From JAOUGY01 sp963785075 (lineage in GTDB: Bacteria > Actinomycetota > Acidimicrobiia > Spongiisociales > ZC4RG35), in NCBI GenBank assembly GCA_963785075.1, contig CAWATW010000010.1, positions 124,001-188,000 of the forward strand: a DNA stretch of 64,000 nucleotides, read 5' to 3'. The translations under genes were made by a program, and so were the position numbers. Each line of letters opens with the position of its first letter. Position 1 is the stretch's first letter. Under the pieces are notes generated by a model that was given only the letters and a program-made list of their open reading frames with translations, made no database searches and was not told the origin of the DNA. Shown here one piece after another: positions 16,327 to 24,368 of this stretch.

Positions 16327-17228
16327 GGGTCGTGGTTCTCGAAGAGCACAACCGCCAACTCGTCGAGCTGTTGGAGGATGCCGGGCTCGACGTCGATCCC
16401 TGCACACGTCCCGGGGAGGTTCCGGACGCCGAGATTCTGCTCGCAAGCCCGGCGCTGGCGGCTGCCGCCGCCCACAGGATGCCTTCCCTTCGCTGGATTC
16501 AGTCGACCTGGGCGGGCGTCGACGACCTGCTCGCCGGCGGACTCCCTCCGGGAGTGGTGCTCACCAAGCTGGAAGGTGTGTTCGGGCCCCAGATGCGCGA
16601 GTTCGTGTTCGGCCACCTGCTCGCCCGATCGCAGCGGGTGTGTGAGATCGAGCGACGCCGAACCTGGCACGAAGAGCCGCCCGACGGTCTGGCCGGAAGC
16701 AGGATGGGCGTGATGGGGACGGGTTCCATCGGCCGAGCCATCGCCGCCACCGCCGTCCATCTCGGATTGCACGTGGTGGGGTGCAGTCGATCCGGGACGC
16801 CGGCCCCCGAGTTCCTCGACGTGCTGCCGATCGAACGCCGCCTCGAGTTCGCCGAGGGACTCCACCACCTGGTGGCGGTGCTGCCCTCCACCCCCGGGAC
16901 GATCGGTCTGGTCGATCACGACCTGATCGAGCGTCTCGCCCCGGGGGCCACCTTGATCAACGTGGGACGCGGGAACACCGTCGAGGTGGAGGCGGTGATT
17001 TCGGCGCTCGGATCGGGCCGGCTGTCGCACGCGGTGCTCGACGTGCTCCCGGTGGAGCCGCTCCCATCGGATCACCACTGGTGGCGGGTCCCGGGCCTCG
17101 TGATCACCTCACACACGGCGGCATGGAGCAGGCCGGGGGACGTGGCCGGCTTCTTCGTCACCAACCATGGCCGGTGGACGCGGGGTCAGCCGCTGGTCGG
17201 CGTGGTAGACCCCGACCGGGGATATTGA
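16323..17228 (+). CDS. D-isomer-specific 2-hydroxyacid dehydrogenase
   Basis: 301 residues. Rossmann motif MGVMGTGSIGRAIAATAVHLG (GxGxxG), the catalytic-Arg region LINVGRGNTVE and a late HTAAWSRP in place of the canonical catalytic His-containing loop. The Glu between them is likely in the DVLPVEPLP segment. Related to GhrA-type glyoxylate/hydroxypyruvate reductases, but the specificity is not readable. GTG start overlaps the epimerase stop (GTGA). The N-terminal domain is short but complete. Confidence 0.85.
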   Translation: MRVVVLEEHNRQLVELLEDAGLDVDPCTRPGEVPDAEILLASPALAAAAAHRMPSLRWIQSTWAGVDDLLAGGLPPGVVLTKLEGVFGPQMREFVFGHLLARSQRVCEIERRRTWHEEPPDGLAGSRMGVMGTGSIGRAIAATAVHLGLHVVGCSRSGTPAPEFLDVLPIERRLEFAEGLHHLVAVLPSTPGTIGLVDHDLIERLAPGATLINVGRGNTVEVEAVISALGSGRLSHAVLDVLPVEPLPSDHHWWRVPGLVITSHTAAWSRPGDVAGFFVTNHGRWTRGQPLVGVVDPDRGY

Positions 17229-17250
17229 CCCGATCGGGGCTCGCGACGTG

Positions 17251-17961
17251 TCATCCGGAGGAACGTGCCCCCGCCGGTGTCGCCGTCGACCGGATCTGGT
17301 CGTTCGCCGGCCACCGGGTGCCGATGCTCAAGACGGCGACCGCCGCCAGCAACCCGACCATCCCCTCCCACCATTCGATCGAGTCACTCCAGCAGGTCGT
17401 CGTCTCTGTTTCAGGCCCAGACGACACGCTCGATCCGGATACCACGGAGGTGCCCAGTCGCCACCCCGACGGAGCGTCGGAGTCCGCCGTGATGACGGTG
17501 TGTCCCTCGACGTCGGTCACTGCGCAGACCGGGTCGAGATGCGCATACATCAGCAGGGCCGGGATCACCACCGCCATCGCCAGCAAGGGGCGCTTCCACG
17601 TAGAGCCTGTGGGCTCGACCGGTCTCCCGGGACGTCTCCGCTCCGCCAGCAACCACAGGATCACGATCACCAGGTGAACAGGAGGGAGGAGCCCCCCGAA
17701 CAGCGTGAGGAATGACAGTGCCACCGCCGAGTACGTCGCCACCCTCAGGAGCGAGGGTCGGCGATCGAGTGACATGGCGGCCCACGTCGGGGGTGTCACC
17801 AATAGGAGCAGCCAGGCGGCCACCTGCCACACGCCTCCCGGGATCTGGCCGTCGAGGTTGATGACGAACAGCACCCCTGCCGCCAACGCCAACATGTAGC
17901 CGGCCGCCACCCCGGCGATCACCAGCCGCCGTCCGGCCCGGATGTCTTCATAGGTTCCCAT
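17251..17961 (-). CDS. Membrane protein of the sigma/anti-sigma operon, unknown function
   Basis: 236 residues with about four transmembrane segments in the first half (VIAGVAAGYMLALAAGVLFV; VAAWLLLLVTPPTWAAM; YSAVALSFLTLFGGLLPP with VHLVIVILWLLA), another near RPLLAMAVVIPALLMY, an extracytoplasmic Ser/Thr-rich loop and a final helix (MVGLLAAVAVLSIG). ATG at 17961 follows GGAAGG; a GTG at 17979 that would overlap the anti-sigma gene is an alternative. Third gene after the ECF sigma factor and anti-sigma factor, 5 bases downstream, so it may sense or carry out the same response. Confidence 0.75.
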   Translation of the reverse strand: MGTYEDIRAGRRLVIAGVAAGYMLALAAGVLFVINLDGQIPGGVWQVAAWLLLLVTPPTWAAMSLDRRPSLLRVATYSAVALSFLTLFGGLLPPVHLVIVILWLLAERRRPGRPVEPTGSTWKRPLLAMAVVIPALLMYAHLDPVCAVTDVEGHTVITADSDAPSGWRLGTSVVSGSSVSSGPETETTTCWSDSIEWWEGMVGLLAAVAVLSIGTRWPANDQIRSTATPAGARSSG

Positions 17962-17966
17962 CGCAC

Positions 17967-19097
17967 TCACCTTCCGCACACGGGCAGGGACCAGTTGTAG
18001 AAGTCGACCGCCATCAACGAGGCGGATGCGCCCGGGAGGTCGTCGAGGAGACCCAGCACGTCATCGGTCGGTCCCGTGACCACGAGCCACGTCACGCCCG
18101 CACCCCGGTCGAGCAATGTCAGGGCGCGCCGCGGGTCGAACGACTGCTCCGGCGCGGCCAGACTCAAAGCGTCGGCTGCGGCCGGATCCTCGAGGTTCGT
18201 CAACGCCGACCGCACCCGCTCGCGGGCCGCTCCGATGTCGGCCGGCGAGAATCCGCCACCTCGACTCATGGAGGCCGAGGTGGCGCCAAGCAACTCGCGA
18301 TCCACCGCCTCGGGCTCGAGACACGTGCTGTAGCCGACGGTCCCGCCTTCCATCAGACCGATCGGGGAGCCCTGGGCGACGGCTCCGAGACCGAAGCCCA
18401 CCCAGGTCACCGCAGTGTCATGGTCTGGCGTGTCGGCGATCGTCTGCGCCTCGCCGATCGTGAGCGGTTCTGCGAACGTCACGGCCACCGTCGACACCGT
18501 CCCGCTCCCCAGCCTCGGCAACAGCGTTCGCGCGTCGCCGCTCGCCCCGAGGTCGGCGTTCACGAAGGGCAGGAACGCGCCGCCGTCCGCGTCTCCGAAT
18601 CCCAGTGGGCCGATGCGCGCCGACACCACCCCGAGCGGTTGCACCTCGCTGCCGACCGGCAGCGCCAGTGAGACGCTGACGGTCCGCGTGAGTGCCGTGC
18701 TCTGGATCTCGAGATCGGTGACCCATCCGCCCGGGTTGGTCATGGTGGCCAGATCGAGCGTCGCTTCGGCGAGCGTCGCCGCCCGCCCGGCACGGTTCAC
18801 CACCAGCGGCTGCACGACCAGCACCGCCACCAGCCACAGCGCCAGCCACAGCCCGAGCAGCATCAGAGCGGCGTCGATCACCGTCCTCCACGTCGCCCGT
18901 CTCACCGACCGCCTGATGGCGTGCTCGTCGAGTTCGCCATTCGGCCCTCTTCCGAGCGTGATGGCCGCCACCCCATCGAGGATCTGGCGGCATTCGGCAC
19001 AGTCCTCCAGATGCCGGTCGACCTCGGCTCGGATGGTCCGATCCAGCGTCTCGTCGACGTATCCCTCGAGGAGCTCTTGAAATTCTTCGTGAGTCAC
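17967..19097 (-). CDS. Zinc-finger anti-sigma factor with large extracytoplasmic domain
   Basis: 376 residues. The N-terminal anti-sigma domain has the zinc motif HLEDCAECRQ (H-x3-C-x2-C), near residue 29, which binds and holds its ECF sigma factor. One membrane helix lies at about 72-95 (IDAALMLLGLWLALWLVAVLVV). The rest, about 270 residues, is outside the cytoplasm and has a repeated beta-rich look; it resembles the sigma-factor-regulator C-terminal domains of Firmicute YlaD/RsiW-like proteins only loosely. GTG start overlaps the sigma stop by 4 bases. Likely released by regulated proteolysis on an envelope signal. Confidence 0.85.
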   Translation of the reverse strand: MTHEEFQELLEGYVDETLDRTIRAEVDRHLEDCAECRQILDGVAAITLGRGPNGELDEHAIRRSVRRATWRTVIDAALMLLGLWLALWLVAVLVVQPLVVNRAGRAATLAEATLDLATMTNPGGWVTDLEIQSTALTRTVSVSLALPVGSEVQPLGVVSARIGPLGFGDADGGAFLPFVNADLGASGDARTLLPRLGSGTVSTVAVTFAEPLTIGEAQTIADTPDHDTAVTWVGFGLGAVAQGSPIGLMEGGTVGYSTCLEPEAVDRELLGATSASMSRGGGFSPADIGAARERVRSALTNLEDPAAADALSLAAPEQSFDPRRALTLLDRGAGVTWLVVTGPTDDVLGLLDDLPGASASLMAVDFYNWSLPVCGR

Positions 19098-19567
19098 AGT
19101 TCGTCTCCCGGGTATGCCGCACGAAAGGCCAGACGTGCGCGGTGGATCAGCACCCGCGCCGCTCCGGGCGTGATGCCCATCGCCTCACCGACCTCGTATG
19201 AGTCGAGGCCGGCGCGATCGGACATGAGGAGCGCCGCTCGCTGCCGTTCCGGCAGTCGGGCGAGGGTGAGTTCGATGAGGTCGTGCTCTTCGACATCCCT
19301 GTCACGAACGGCAACGTCGTCGATGAGGTCGCTCGGTGACGGCCGTCGTCGCCGGGTGTCGTCGATGAACACCGTGCGGGCGATCGCGAAGAGCCACGCT
19401 CGCGGGCTCCCACCCCGATATCCGGGGAGTGAACGCGTAGCCTTGACGAAGGTGTCCTGCATCAGATCCTCCGCCCAGATCGGGTCGCGTGACATCGCCA
19501 GCAGGTAGCCACGGACAGCAGCAGCGTGCTCCCGGTAGAAGGCTTCGATTGTCTGTCGTCCGTCCAC
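19094..19567 (-). CDS. ECF sigma factor (sigma-70 family)
   Basis: 157 residues from the preferred GTG at 19567 (the frame is open to 19624). Region 2: IEAFYREHAAAVRGYLLAMS, WAEDLMQDTFVKATRSLPGY and PRAWLFAIARTVFIDDTRR. Region 4: LARLPERQRAALLMSDRAGL then YEVGEAMGITPGAARVLIHR. There is no additional C-terminal domain. Translationally coupled to its cognate anti-sigma gene. GGAG lies close upstream and AGGAGG a little further. Regulates envelope functions probably, including its own operon. Confidence 0.92.
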   Translation of the reverse strand: MDGRQTIEAFYREHAAAVRGYLLAMSRDPIWAEDLMQDTFVKATRSLPGYRGGSPRAWLFAIARTVFIDDTRRRRPSPSDLIDDVAVRDRDVEEHDLIELTLARLPERQRAALLMSDRAGLDSYEVGEAMGITPGAARVLIHRARLAFRAAYPGDEL

Positions 19568-19715
19568 ACTTCTCCGTTCCTCCTGATTCAAGATGGTTGG
19601 TATGTCACAGAGACGGATCGACACGACGAGTTGTTACGCAGGCTCGAGTCGTTCGCCGTCTTGGGCACCGTGACCCCGAGGTCACCGTGTCGCATGGGGG
19701 CCGATGCACGACACG

Positions 19716-19728
19716 TATCATCTGCCGA
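19716..19728 (+). promoter_or_regulatory. Leaderless -10 element for the hotdog pair
   Basis: TATCAT (19716-19721), six bases, ATG at 19728. This favours 19728 over the upstream in-frame ATG at 19704. Confidence 0.5.
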
Positions 19729-20141
19729 TGGATCTGACCGCGGCGCAGGTGGACGAGTTCATCGCCGCCGAATATCCGTCGTCGCATGCGAGCGGTTATC
19801 GATGCGACGATCTCGGCGAGGGGTTCGCCAGGGTTCGCTGGCTCTACGACGACACGACCCTCCGCCCCGGCGGGTTCATCTCCGGTCCGACGCAGTTCAC
19901 CGTCGCCGACATGGCGCTGTGGGTGCTGTCCTTCACCGTGCTGGGGCTGCAGCCGATGGCGGTGACCTCCGACGTGCACATCACCTTTCTCCGCCCGGCG
20001 GTGGGTGGCGACCTCGTTGCCCAGGCGGATCTCCTGCGAGCCGGGAGGACCCGGATCTCGGGCCAGGTGAGGATTTGGGTGGACGGCGCCGAACACCGTC
20101 CTGTCTCTCACGCCGTTGGGGGATACGGGGTCCTGACATGA
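19728..20141 (+). CDS. Hotdog-fold thioesterase, PaaI-like (first of pair)
   Basis: 137 residues of hotdog fold. The central helix FISGPTQFTVADMALWVLSF takes the place of the PaaI HGGxxxxLxD segment, followed by VTSDVHITFLRPAVGGDLVA, characteristic of the PaaI/acyl-CoA thioesterase group. Family members hydrolyse acyl-CoA thioesters. It overlaps a second hotdog gene by ATGA, so the two may form a heteromer. Substrate unknown. Confidence 0.8.
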   Translation: MDLTAAQVDEFIAAEYPSSHASGYRCDDLGEGFARVRWLYDDTTLRPGGFISGPTQFTVADMALWVLSFTVLGLQPMAVTSDVHITFLRPAVGGDLVAQADLLRAGRTRISGQVRIWVDGAEHRPVSHAVGGYGVLT

Positions 20142-20590
20142 ACCCGCCCGAAATCGCCGAGGCGGTGGCCTCGCTCACCAACGCCATTCCCTTCAACCAC
20201 CTCCTGGGCCTGAACGTCGATCGGTTCGAGATCGACGAGGTTCGGGTGTCGTTCGAGATGCGCCCAGAGCTCGTCGGGAACGTGATGCGGGGGATCCTCC
20301 ATGGCGGTGTCATCTCGGCCACCCTCGACCTCGTGGGCGGGGTCACGGCGCTCGCCCGGGTCCTTCACGATCGCCAGATATCCAGCGTCGAGGAGGTCGG
20401 ACCGGTGTTTGCCCGGTTCGGGACGATCGATCTCCGTATCGACTATCTCCGTCCGGGATCGGGCGAGTCCTTCGTCGCCACGGGGACGACCCTCCGGGTC
20501 GGCAAGCGGGTGGCGGTGACCCGGATGGAGTTGCACAACGACATCGACGTGTTGGTGGCGGTGGGGACCGGCACCTACATCACAGGCTGA
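20138..20590 (+). CDS. Hotdog-fold thioesterase, PaaI/YbdB-like (second of pair)
   Basis: 150 residues with the intact PaaI signature: PFNHLLGLNVDRFEIDEVRV, then GNVMRGILHGGVISATLDLVGG (HGG plus acidic residue) and IDLRIDYLRPGSGESFVATG. The intact HGG motif makes this the likelier catalytic member of the pair. Coupled to the first hotdog gene by a 4-base overlap. Convergent with the lipoprotein gene 4 bases beyond. Confidence 0.82.
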   Translation: MNPPEIAEAVASLTNAIPFNHLLGLNVDRFEIDEVRVSFEMRPELVGNVMRGILHGGVISATLDLVGGVTALARVLHDRQISSVEEVGPVFARFGTIDLRIDYLRPGSGESFVATGTTLRVGKRVAVTRMELHNDIDVLVAVGTGTYITG

Positions 20591-20594
20591 GACA

Positions 20595-21200
20595 TCAGAG
20601 CGTCTCGCACGCAGAATCGATGGCTTCGGCCACGCTGCCACCGATCGTCGCCCAGCGTTGGCGGGTGGCGTCATCGATCGGACCGCTCGACGCGCCGTCG
20701 AATTGCGAATACTCCGCGTTGAGGTCGGCCCACCGCTGTTCGAGAATCCCGAGGCGATTCTCGTGGATGGCCATGGCGGTGGCGGCGATCGCCAGCTGAT
20801 CGAGCTCTTGGCGAGCGGTCTCGGGGTCGGGCGCCATCGTGGTGGTAGGCCAACCACCGGCGAGGGCCTCGACACTCCGCTGGGTGGACGCCATCAACTG
20901 GTTGAGCACGGATCGCAGCTCCTCGGCGTCGGCCGAGCAGATTGCCGACGGCACCAAGTACTCGATCCCGTCGACCTCGACCGGCATGTCGAGTTCGAAC
21001 GGCACTCGAGTGGTGTCGGTACGTTCACGACGGGTCGTCTCGGTGGCGGGAGCGCTGTCGTCTGTGGGCACGGTGGTGCTGGGTACGGTTGCCGAGGTGG
21101 TCGGTTCGGAGGAGACCGTCGTGGTGGTGGAATCGGACGCCGTGGTGCAACCGGCGGCGAGTCCGAGAATGGTGACGAGGGCGAGTACGCGTCGCAGCAT
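20595..21200 (-). CDS. Secreted lipoprotein, unknown function
   Basis: 201 residues: lipoprotein signal with lipobox LAAGC (residues 14-18), a Thr/Ser/Pro-rich linker of about 40 residues, then a small mostly helical domain with two Cys (SAICSAD and DSACETL) that may form a disulfide. No named family recognised. Start is the leaderless ATG at 21200. Confidence 0.75.
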   Translation of the reverse strand: MLRRVLALVTILGLAAGCTTASDSTTTTVSSEPTTSATVPSTTVPTDDSAPATETTRRERTDTTRVPFELDMPVEVDGIEYLVPSAICSADAEELRSVLNQLMASTQRSVEALAGGWPTTTMAPDPETARQELDQLAIAATAMAIHENRLGILEQRWADLNAEYSQFDGASSGPIDDATRQRWATIGGSVAEAIDSACETL

Positions 21201-21212
21201 GGATGGAACCTA
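21201..21212 (-). promoter_or_regulatory. Leaderless -10 element for the lipoprotein gene
   Basis: On the minus strand TAGGTT, six bases, ATG at 21200. Confidence 0.5.
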
Positions 21213-21218
21213 CACGCG

Positions 21219-22562
21219 CTAGACCAGTGACCGGCGGGGTCCGCGGTGCGTGTGTGCGGCCTCGGCGACTCGCGCGGCAAGTCCTTCCCAGGAATCTGGT
21301 TCGCGGGCGAGCGTGAGGCGGATGTGCGGTGCCTCTCCCGGCAAGAGCTGAAACGGCGTTCCGGGTGCCACACCCACCCCGTGTGAAGCCAGGACGACCA
21401 TGGCATCACGTTCGTCGTCGACCGGGATCCACATGTTGATGCCATGCCGCCCGCCGACGAACACCTCCTTCGACTGGAGTAGCTCGGTGAGTGTGCGCCT
21501 CCGGCGATCGTATTCGCGCCCGGCGCGGCGAACGATCTCGGTCGCCTCTGCGTCGGTGAGGAGCTCGAGCAACGTGCGCTGGAGGATCCTCGAGGTCCAG
21601 ACGGGCCCGAGGAGTCTGCGTTCGACGATGGCTTCGATCACGGCGGTGGGCCCGGCAACCGCCGCCATCCGCAGGTCGGGCCCGTGGCTCTTCGAGTAGC
21701 TCCGGACGTGGACGACTCGGTCGGGAAAGCGGGTCGCCAATGTCGCCGGTGGGGCAGTGGCCACATCACCCGACGAGTCGTCCTCGATCACGAAGAGCCG
21801 AGGGTGCTGCGAAACGAAAGCCGCCATCTGGTCGAGGCGAGCGGAGTCGGTCGAGATGCCCTTGGGGTTGTTGGCTCGGGGCTGATACACCAAGACGGTC
21901 GGATCATGGCTCGATGTCAGCTCCAGCGCCGAGATTCTCATCCCGTGGTCGTCGACCGGAACCGGGAGCAATCGCCCGCCGTGTTCAACGACGAGCTCGG
22001 CGATGGGTGGGAAACAAGGATTCTCGACCACCACGCCTGCTCCGCGTCGCAACACCTGGGCCAGGGTGCGGTCCATAGCGTCGATCGCACCGTCCACCAC
22101 GGTGAGGGCCTCGGGTTGGAAAGGCAGACCACTGCGGATCGCCGCCTCCAACTCGGGCAGCACCACCGGTTCCATGTAGCTACCGGCGGTCTGCGCCACA
22201 GCTCTCCGGATCGCCTCGCTGATGTCGGGCAGCAGCGCCGGATCGGGACTTCCCGTCGACAGGTCGAGCCGATATCGGCCCGGCTGTCCCGAGAGCCACG
22301 ATCGCCTGGAGGCGCCGGAGGCTTCGACGACGAACGAGCCGGCCCGACCGCGTGTCTCGACGACGCCGGCGGCGACCAACTGCTGCCAGGCGGCTGCGAC
22401 GGTGGTGGGACTGACCGTCAGCGTACGGGCGAGGGATCGCACCGTTGGCAGACGAGTCCCTCCGGCCAGGGTGCCGCGTGCCACCAGTATCTCGATCGAC
22501 TGGGCGATGCCATCGGCGGTGGACTCGGCAACGGCCCCCGCGATGATCTCGATCGGTGTCAT
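21219..22562 (-). CDS. MocR-type GntR/aminotransferase transcription regulator
   Basis: 447 residues. N-terminal GntR winged helix (about 14-75: LVARGTLAGGTRLPTVRSLA and LTVSPTTVAAAWQQLVAAG), then a fold-type-I aminotransferase domain with the PLP-lysine in VRSYSKSHGPDLR. MocR proteins sense amino acids or amines through PLP and regulate adjacent catabolic genes. It is divergent from the pyrimidine transporter/catabolism operon, whose product beta-alanine is a plausible ligand. A TGTTAC-N6-GTAACA inverted repeat lies in the shared promoter region. Leaderless start. Confidence 0.9.
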   Translation of the reverse strand: MTPIEIIAGAVAESTADGIAQSIEILVARGTLAGGTRLPTVRSLARTLTVSPTTVAAAWQQLVAAGVVETRGRAGSFVVEASGASRRSWLSGQPGRYRLDLSTGSPDPALLPDISEAIRRAVAQTAGSYMEPVVLPELEAAIRSGLPFQPEALTVVDGAIDAMDRTLAQVLRRGAGVVVENPCFPPIAELVVEHGGRLLPVPVDDHGMRISALELTSSHDPTVLVYQPRANNPKGISTDSARLDQMAAFVSQHPRLFVIEDDSSGDVATAPPATLATRFPDRVVHVRSYSKSHGPDLRMAAVAGPTAVIEAIVERRLLGPVWTSRILQRTLLELLTDAEATEIVRRAGREYDRRRRTLTELLQSKEVFVGGRHGINMWIPVDDERDAMVVLASHGVGVAPGTPFQLLPGEAPHIRLTLAREPDSWEGLAARVAEAAHTHRGPRRSLV

Positions 22563-22574
22563 GGCGGCACTGTA
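22563..22574 (-). promoter_or_regulatory. Leaderless -10 element for the MocR gene
   Basis: On the minus strand TACAGT, six bases, ATG at 22562. Confidence 0.5.
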
Positions 22575-22584
22575 TCGAAAGGGC

Positions 22585-22602
22585 TGTTACAGAAAAGTAA
22601 CA
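22585..22602. promoter_or_regulatory. Candidate MocR operator (inverted repeat)
   Basis: TGTTAC, six bases, GTAACA: a perfect 6-bp inverted repeat in an AT-richer patch between the divergent MocR gene and transporter operon. It lies about where the -35 of the MocR promoter would be and upstream of the operon's -10 element. Confidence 0.45.
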
Positions 22603-22633
22603 ATCGGGCAATGTTCCAGAGTATCTGCGCGCA

Positions 22634-22646
22634 TAGCATCGACCCA
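22634..22646 (+). promoter_or_regulatory. Leaderless -10 element of the pyrimidine operon
   Basis: TAGCAT (22634-22639), six bases, ATG at 22646, which opens the 18-codon leader ORF. No convincing -35. Confidence 0.5.
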
Positions 22647-22702
22647 TGATGGGGCAGCCCCGAGCGGACGGTAGCGACTGCGTGCGACGGACCCGGCCAT
22701 GA
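22646..22702 (+). CDS. 18-residue leader ORF, stop overlapping the permease start
   Basis: MMGQPRADGSDCVRRTRP followed by TGA. It begins exactly where a leaderless transcript should start, and its TGA (22700-22702) overlaps the ATG (22699) of the permease gene (ATGA). It contains no attenuator-like run of one amino acid. Most likely it loads ribosomes and couples translation to the permease. Too short to prove as coding. Confidence 0.35.
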   Translation: MMGQPRADGSDCVRRTRP

Positions 22703-23589
22703 GGTCGCGCGTCCGTTCCATGATGAGCTTCGTCGTCATCGTCGCCGTGTTGATCGCCGTGTGGGAGGGCTACAAGGCGATGGGCGGTGCCACAGGAGGG
22801 ACGTGGCCATTCACGGACATCGCGCTGCCGATCCGTGCCAACGACCGATCGATGCCCCATGTCTGGGACATCGTCGGCGTGCTGTTCACCGAAGCTCAGC
22901 GCGGTCGCGAAACGTTGTTGCTGACCGTGTTGCTGGAGGCAGCCTGGTTCACCTTTCGATCCGCCCTGCTCGGCTTTGTCGTAGGTTCGCTCGTCGGATT
23001 CGGGCTCGGCGTGCTGTTCGTGAGGTCTCCCCTCGCCGAACGAGGTTTGATGCCCTACGTGGTCGCTTCTCAGACCGTTCCTGTCCTCGCCATCGCCCCG
23101 ATCCTCGTGGTGTGGTCGGGCCGACTCGACCTGCCGATCTGGGTTCCGGTCGGAGCCATATCGTCGTATCTGGCCTTCTTCCCGGTTGCGATCAACACGC
23201 TGCGAGGGCTGCGGTCGCCGGAGGCGACCTCGGCGGAACTCATGCGGTCATACGCCGCCAGTCCGAGCCAGGTCCTGTTCAAGCTTCAGATTCCGTCGGC
23301 GTTGCCCTATCTCTTCCCCGCGCTGAAGGTTGCCGCCACCGCTTCCGTCATCGGTGCGATCGTCGGCGAGCTCCCTGCGGGCATCCGGGATGGGCTGGGC
23401 CGTGCCATCCTGTCGTTCGCCTCGTCGTTCTCCAGCGCACCCGAAAAGCTGTTCGCCTCGGTGCTCGTGGCGGCGCTGGTCGGAGTCGGGTTCGTCGGGT
23501 TGGTTGCGCTCGTCGAGCGTATGACGATCCCACCGGTGGCGCGAAAGGTGGAGGACGTCACCCCTGTCGTGGCGGGTGCATCGGTATGA
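22699..23589 (+). CDS. ABC transporter permease (SsuC/ThiX family)
   Basis: 296 residues with about six membrane segments and the BPD-type inner-membrane signature near residues 170-195 (the EATSAELMRSYAASPSQVLF EAA-like loop that docks on the ATPase). First of two permeases in the operon, so the channel is probably a heterodimer. The family imports aromatic heterocycles, sulfonates, riboflavin or pyrimidines; downstream enzymes suggest pyrimidines or hydantoin-like compounds. Ends in an ATGA overlap with the ATPase gene. Confidence 0.88.
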   Translation: MRSRVRSMMSFVVIVAVLIAVWEGYKAMGGATGGTWPFTDIALPIRANDRSMPHVWDIVGVLFTEAQRGRETLLLTVLLEAAWFTFRSALLGFVVGSLVGFGLGVLFVRSPLAERGLMPYVVASQTVPVLAIAPILVVWSGRLDLPIWVPVGAISSYLAFFPVAINTLRGLRSPEATSAELMRSYAASPSQVLFKLQIPSALPYLFPALKVAATASVIGAIVGELPAGIRDGLGRAILSFASSFSSAPEKLFASVLVAALVGVGFVGLVALVERMTIPPVARKVEDVTPVVAGASV

Positions 23590-24368
23590 ACGCACTGGAT
23601 CTCACCGGCGTCGGCATGGTGTTCAATCAGGGATCGGCGAACGAGGTGACCGCCCTCGAGGACATCGACTTGGCGGTCGCTCCCGGCGAGTTCATCTCGC
23701 TCATCGGTCCGTCGGGATGCGGCAAGTCGACCCTGTTGCGGGTCATCGGTGACCTCCTGACCCCGACTTCCGGGACCGCCGTGGTCAACGGCAAGACGCC
23801 GCATCGAGCCCGCCTCGATCGGGACTACGGAATGGTGTTCCAGTCGGCCACCCTGCTCGAATGGCGCAAGATCGCCGACAATGTCGAACTCCCGCTCGAA
23901 GTGATGGGCGTGGACGCCGGCGAGCGGGCACGGAAGGCGAGAGAGATGCTCGAGCTCGTTCAGCTCTCGAAGTTCGCCGACCACTATCCGTGGCAACTCT
24001 CCGGGGGGATGCAACAGCGGGTGTCGATCGCCCGGGCGCTTTCGTTCCAGCCTTCGATTCTCCTCATGGATGAGCCGTTTGGAGCCCTCGACGAAATGAC
24101 ACGCGAGCGCATGCAGATGGAGCTGCTGCGGATCTGGGCGGAGACGTCGACCACCGTCATCTTCGTGACCCACTCCATTCCCGAGGCGGTGTTCCTGTCG
24201 AACCGAGTGGTGGTGCTGTCGCCGAGACCGGGGAGGATCGCCGACGTCATCGAGGTGGACCTGCCGCAGCCGAGGGCGTTCGAGACACGTGAGGACCAAC
24301 GGTTCTTCGAGCTGCTCACCCGAGTCCGGGAGTCGCTGCGAAAGATCGATGTGGGAGACACCGAGTGA
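23586..24368 (+). CDS. ABC transporter ATP-binding protein (SsuB/TauB-like)
   Basis: 260-residue nucleotide-binding subunit with Walker A GPSGCGKSTLL (about 43-53), signature LSGGMQQRVSIARAL, Walker B ILLMDEPFGALDE and switch His in IFVTHSIPEAV. Powers the two permeases that flank it. The Q-loop (MVFQSATLLEW) matches nitrate/sulfonate/thiamine-precursor importers. Confidence 0.93.
   Translation: MNALDLTGVGMVFNQGSANEVTALEDIDLAVAPGEFISLIGPSGCGKSTLLRVIGDLLTPTSGTAVVNGKTPHRARLDRDYGMVFQSATLLEWRKIADNVELPLEVMGVDAGERARKAREMLELVQLSKFADHYPWQLSGGMQQRVSIARALSFQPSILLMDEPFGALDEMTRERMQMELLRIWAETSTTVIFVTHSIPEAVFLSNRVVVLSPRPGRIADVIEVDLPQPRAFETREDQRFFELLTRVRESLRKIDVGDTE

Noticed and set aside
19704..19727. ATG at 19704 as the start of the first hotdog gene
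   Set aside because: The -10 TATCAT lies inside this segment, six bases before ATG 19728, so the shorter form is more likely, though not certain.
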